Origin: Mesorhizobium sp. J428 | Lineage (GTDB): Bacteria; Pseudomonadota; Alphaproteobacteria; Rhizobiales; Rhizobiaceae | Assembly (NCBI RefSeq): GCF_024699925.1 | Contig: NZ_JAJOMX010000004.1 | Coordinates: 186,001 to 250,000 of the forward strand | DNA: 64,000 bases | Direction of reading: 5' to 3' | Shown here: in pieces, positions 62,641 to 64,000 of the stretch | Numbering within the stretch: the first letter of the stretch is position 1 | Layout of the letters: every line of letters starts with the position of its first letter | The notes under the pieces: model-generated | Seen by the model: only the letters and a program-made list of their open reading frames with translations | Told to the model about the DNA's origin: nothing | Database searches by the model: none | Program-made: the position numbers and the translations under genes

Positions 62641-62977
62641 GCCGATGCACCGCGCTTCTCCACGAGGTCGCCCGCGCATAAAGCGCTTGTCGATCTCATC
62701 CGTCGTGTACAAGAATCGGCGTACGTCAAAATGAAAGGCGTAGAAGGGCACGACCTCGCTCCAGGCGCGACGCCAACTCTGGGCGATGGCCGGATAGCGG
62801 CGCCCCCAGATACCTTCCTCGAAGGCGCCGAGTGCCGCTTCTCCGGCGACGGCGTCGAACACGATAGATGTTCTTCAGCGCGCCGGCGACCGGCTTGCGA
62901 TCCTTGCGGGAGACAAAGTCGAGGCTGTGTCGCATCAGATCTGACATAACCTTTTCCCCGGAATCAGTGTCAGCCAT
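62640..62977 (-). pseudogene. IS256-family transposase fragment
   Basis: Read across two frames on the minus strand: LMRHSLDFVSRKDRKPVAGALKNIYR, then EAALGAFEEGIWGRRYPAIAQSWRRAWSEVVPFYAFHFDVRRFLYTTDEID. This is the standard IS256 (Mutator-like) central region around the third catalytic residue. Both ends are missing and there is at least one frameshift. Confidence 0.8.
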
Positions 62978-63002
62978 TCCTCGCGCGTCCTGCGTCGGAT
63001 AC

Positions 63003-63311
63003 CTATTCGAACGGCGGATCGGCCAAATCCCGGCGCGACACCAGTCTTACCATAAGCGTAGGCCGTAGCATCCGTGATGCGCCAGTCCGTGCTGGGAACC
63101 CGACCATCCTCGCAGGAACCTCCAGCCACCGATGCAAAGACTGGCCGGAAATGGTGCAGCGGGAAACCGCTGCATCCTTCTTGTCGATCACACACCTCGT
63201 GGATAAAGATTTGCCGCCCAGTCCAAGGGTGCCAAGGATAGAGAAGCTCGCGCTCAAAACCGGTCCCGTGGGCGTTCCGTCGTCGACTTGTATAACGAGG
63301 TGCGCCCGCAT
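63003..63311 (-). pseudogene. remnant of a small IS-associated protein (DUF5372-like)
   Basis: Two frames combine to YPWHPWTGRQIFIHEVC and KKDAAVSRCTISGQSLHRWLEVPARM. This resembles the small accessory protein (about 100 residues) found beside some insertion-sequence integrases. It is frameshifted and probably not functional. Confidence 0.5.
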
Positions 63312-63440
63312 GGGGCGATCGGGCGCAATCCGATCTCTTGCTCAATCCCGACGGCGCCACCAGCCCGCCGTTGTGAAATGGCCGGGAAAACTCTCGCTTC
63401 CGGCGGTCCAGAGAACGGGACCGGAGCAAAACTTGGGGCG
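63270..63440 (+). pseudogene. IS3-family transposase C-terminus and right end
   Basis: The plus strand encodes VDLYNEVRPHGAIGRNPIS and, one frame on, LLNPDGATSPPL followed by TGA, the usual end of an IS3-type OrfB. The AATGGCCGGGAAAACTC segment after it looks like the terminal region of such an element. The catalytic part is absent. From here to 63492 nothing else is recognised. Confidence 0.65.
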
Positions 63441-63492
63441 GACTCCAATCTACGGTTGAGGAGAAATCCCTCGGCAGATCACGACCTGTGCC

Positions 63493-64000
63493 TTACATTC
63501 TGTAGACGCCATAATGCGGCGCGCCTGGGCTGACGCCCGCCGCACAGGTCAGCGCGATGCCCAGCATGTTTCGGGTGTCCAGCGGGTCGATGATCCCATC
63601 GTCGTAGAGCCGCGATGTAAACCAATAGGCCGAGGTTTCGTTTTCCGCCTTGGCGCGCACGCGGTCGCGCAATTCCTGCACCACCTCGTCGCTGAGATCG
63701 GGGTCGGCGCGGCGCATCTGTGCCAGCTTGACATCGCCAAGGGTGCGCGCGGCCTGTTCCGGCCCCATCACTCCCATCTGAGCATTGGGCCATGTCATGA
63801 GAAGCCGTGGATCCCATGCCCGCCCGCACATTCCATAATACCCGGCCCCGAACGCGCCAGAGGTCAGCACCGTCAGTTTTGGCACTTCGGAGCCGGCCTG
63901 TGCCATCAGCATCTTGGCCCCGTCCTTAGTGATACCGCGTTCCTCGTATTCGCGGCCAATCATGTAGCCGGTGGTGTTCTGCAGGAAAATCAGCGGCGTG
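63493..64000 (-). CDS. second acyl-CoA carboxylase carboxyltransferase subunit, cut by the window end
   Basis: The frame is open to the window edge. The visible C-terminal 168 residues show PLIFLQNTTGYMIGREYEERGITKDGAKMLMAQAG, LTVLTSGAFGAGYYGMCGRAWDPRLLMTWPNAQMGVMGPEQAARTLG and DDGIIDPLDTRNMLGIALT. The N-terminal part lies outside. It belongs to the methylcrotonyl/geranyl-CoA carboxylase beta class and is distinct from the 24506-26114 subunit. Its vicinity to the AtuA fragment suggests an Atu/Liu-type partner. Confidence 0.9.
   Translation of the reverse strand, partial: TPLIFLQNTTGYMIGREYEERGITKDGAKMLMAQAGSEVPKLTVLTSGAFGAGYYGMCGRAWDPRLLMTWPNAQMGVMGPEQAARTLGDVKLAQMRRADPDLSDEVVQELRDRVRAKAENETSAYWFTSRLYDDGIIDPLDTRNMLGIALTCAAGVSPGAPHYGVYRM

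Overview
The window is GC-rich, accessory-type DNA, most likely from an alphaproteobacterium. The codon use, a mitochondrial-type complex I accessory (NDUFS4-like) gene, LivFGHMK transporter genes and IS3, IS5, IS21, ISL3 and TniABQ elements all fit this, but no taxonomic marker gene is present. I saw no rRNA, tRNA or CRISPR array.

Region 1 (1-7.5 kb) is a stress and efflux island. It holds an HxlR regulator cut by the window start, a decayed PaaI-type thioesterase, a small PepSY-like secreted protein, an IS3-family element, a MarR regulator behind a UspA protein, and a MarR-EmrA-EmrB efflux operon. Region 2 (7.5-16.2 kb) is a nest of mobile elements. A Tn5053/Tn402-like transposon (tniQ, tniB, tniA) carries two identical ISL3 elements inserted at the same position of its two terminal repeats. 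Next to it lie a truncated NDUFS4-like gene, a truncated Hsp20 gene and a decayed IS5-family element.

Region 3 (16.3-46.9 kb) is a large acyl-CoA catabolic locus. A 12-gene minus-strand operon runs from 30.66 kb to 16.3 kb: two acyl-CoA dehydrogenases and an enoyl-CoA hydratase, a PaaK-like ligase, a biotin-dependent acyl-CoA carboxylase (beta and alpha subunits), an HMG-CoA lyase-like enzyme, an SDR, a citryl-CoA lyase-like enzyme, a third acyl-CoA dehydrogenase, a FAS1-like dehydratase and an MmgE/PrpD protein. Divergently transcribed are a 2,4-dienoyl-CoA reductase, an acyl-CoA synthetase, a complete branched-chain-type ABC transporter with an embedded AMP-ligase, an SDR, an enoyl-CoA hydratase, a thiolase and a further acyl-CoA dehydrogenase, with a CaiB-type CoA transferase on the other strand. 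Together they could import, activate, beta-oxidise, carboxylate and cleave a branched or alicyclic carboxylic acid; the substrate cannot be read from the sequence.

Region 4 (46.9-51.9 kb) is a DDE insertion sequence interrupted by an IS21 element. It sits inside a relic of an acyl-CoA synthetase gene, part of which is a near duplicate of the 34.1-34.46 kb region. Region 5 (51.8-64 kb) continues the catabolic theme: thioesterases, an AraC regulator, an NmrA-like protein, an Acs-like synthetase, a BadH-like SDR, an unusual TetR regulator with two complete TetR units in one chain, an enoyl-CoA hydratase, an SDR, an isovaleryl/citronellyl-CoA dehydrogenase-like enzyme, an AtuA fragment, a graveyard of IS remnants, and the end of a second acyl-CoA carboxylase.

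The most interesting signal is a shared near-palindrome, ATTCTAAC-N4-GTTAGAAT, at four promoters of regions 3 and 5, including that of the tandem TetR gene. This suggests one regulon run by a natural single-chain TetR pseudo-dimer. A second overall feature is that at least twelve otherwise intact genes carry one-base indels, many in short G or C runs. Either the assembly has homopolymer errors or many genes are recent pseudogenes, so the frameshifted genes are described here by their inferred full extent.
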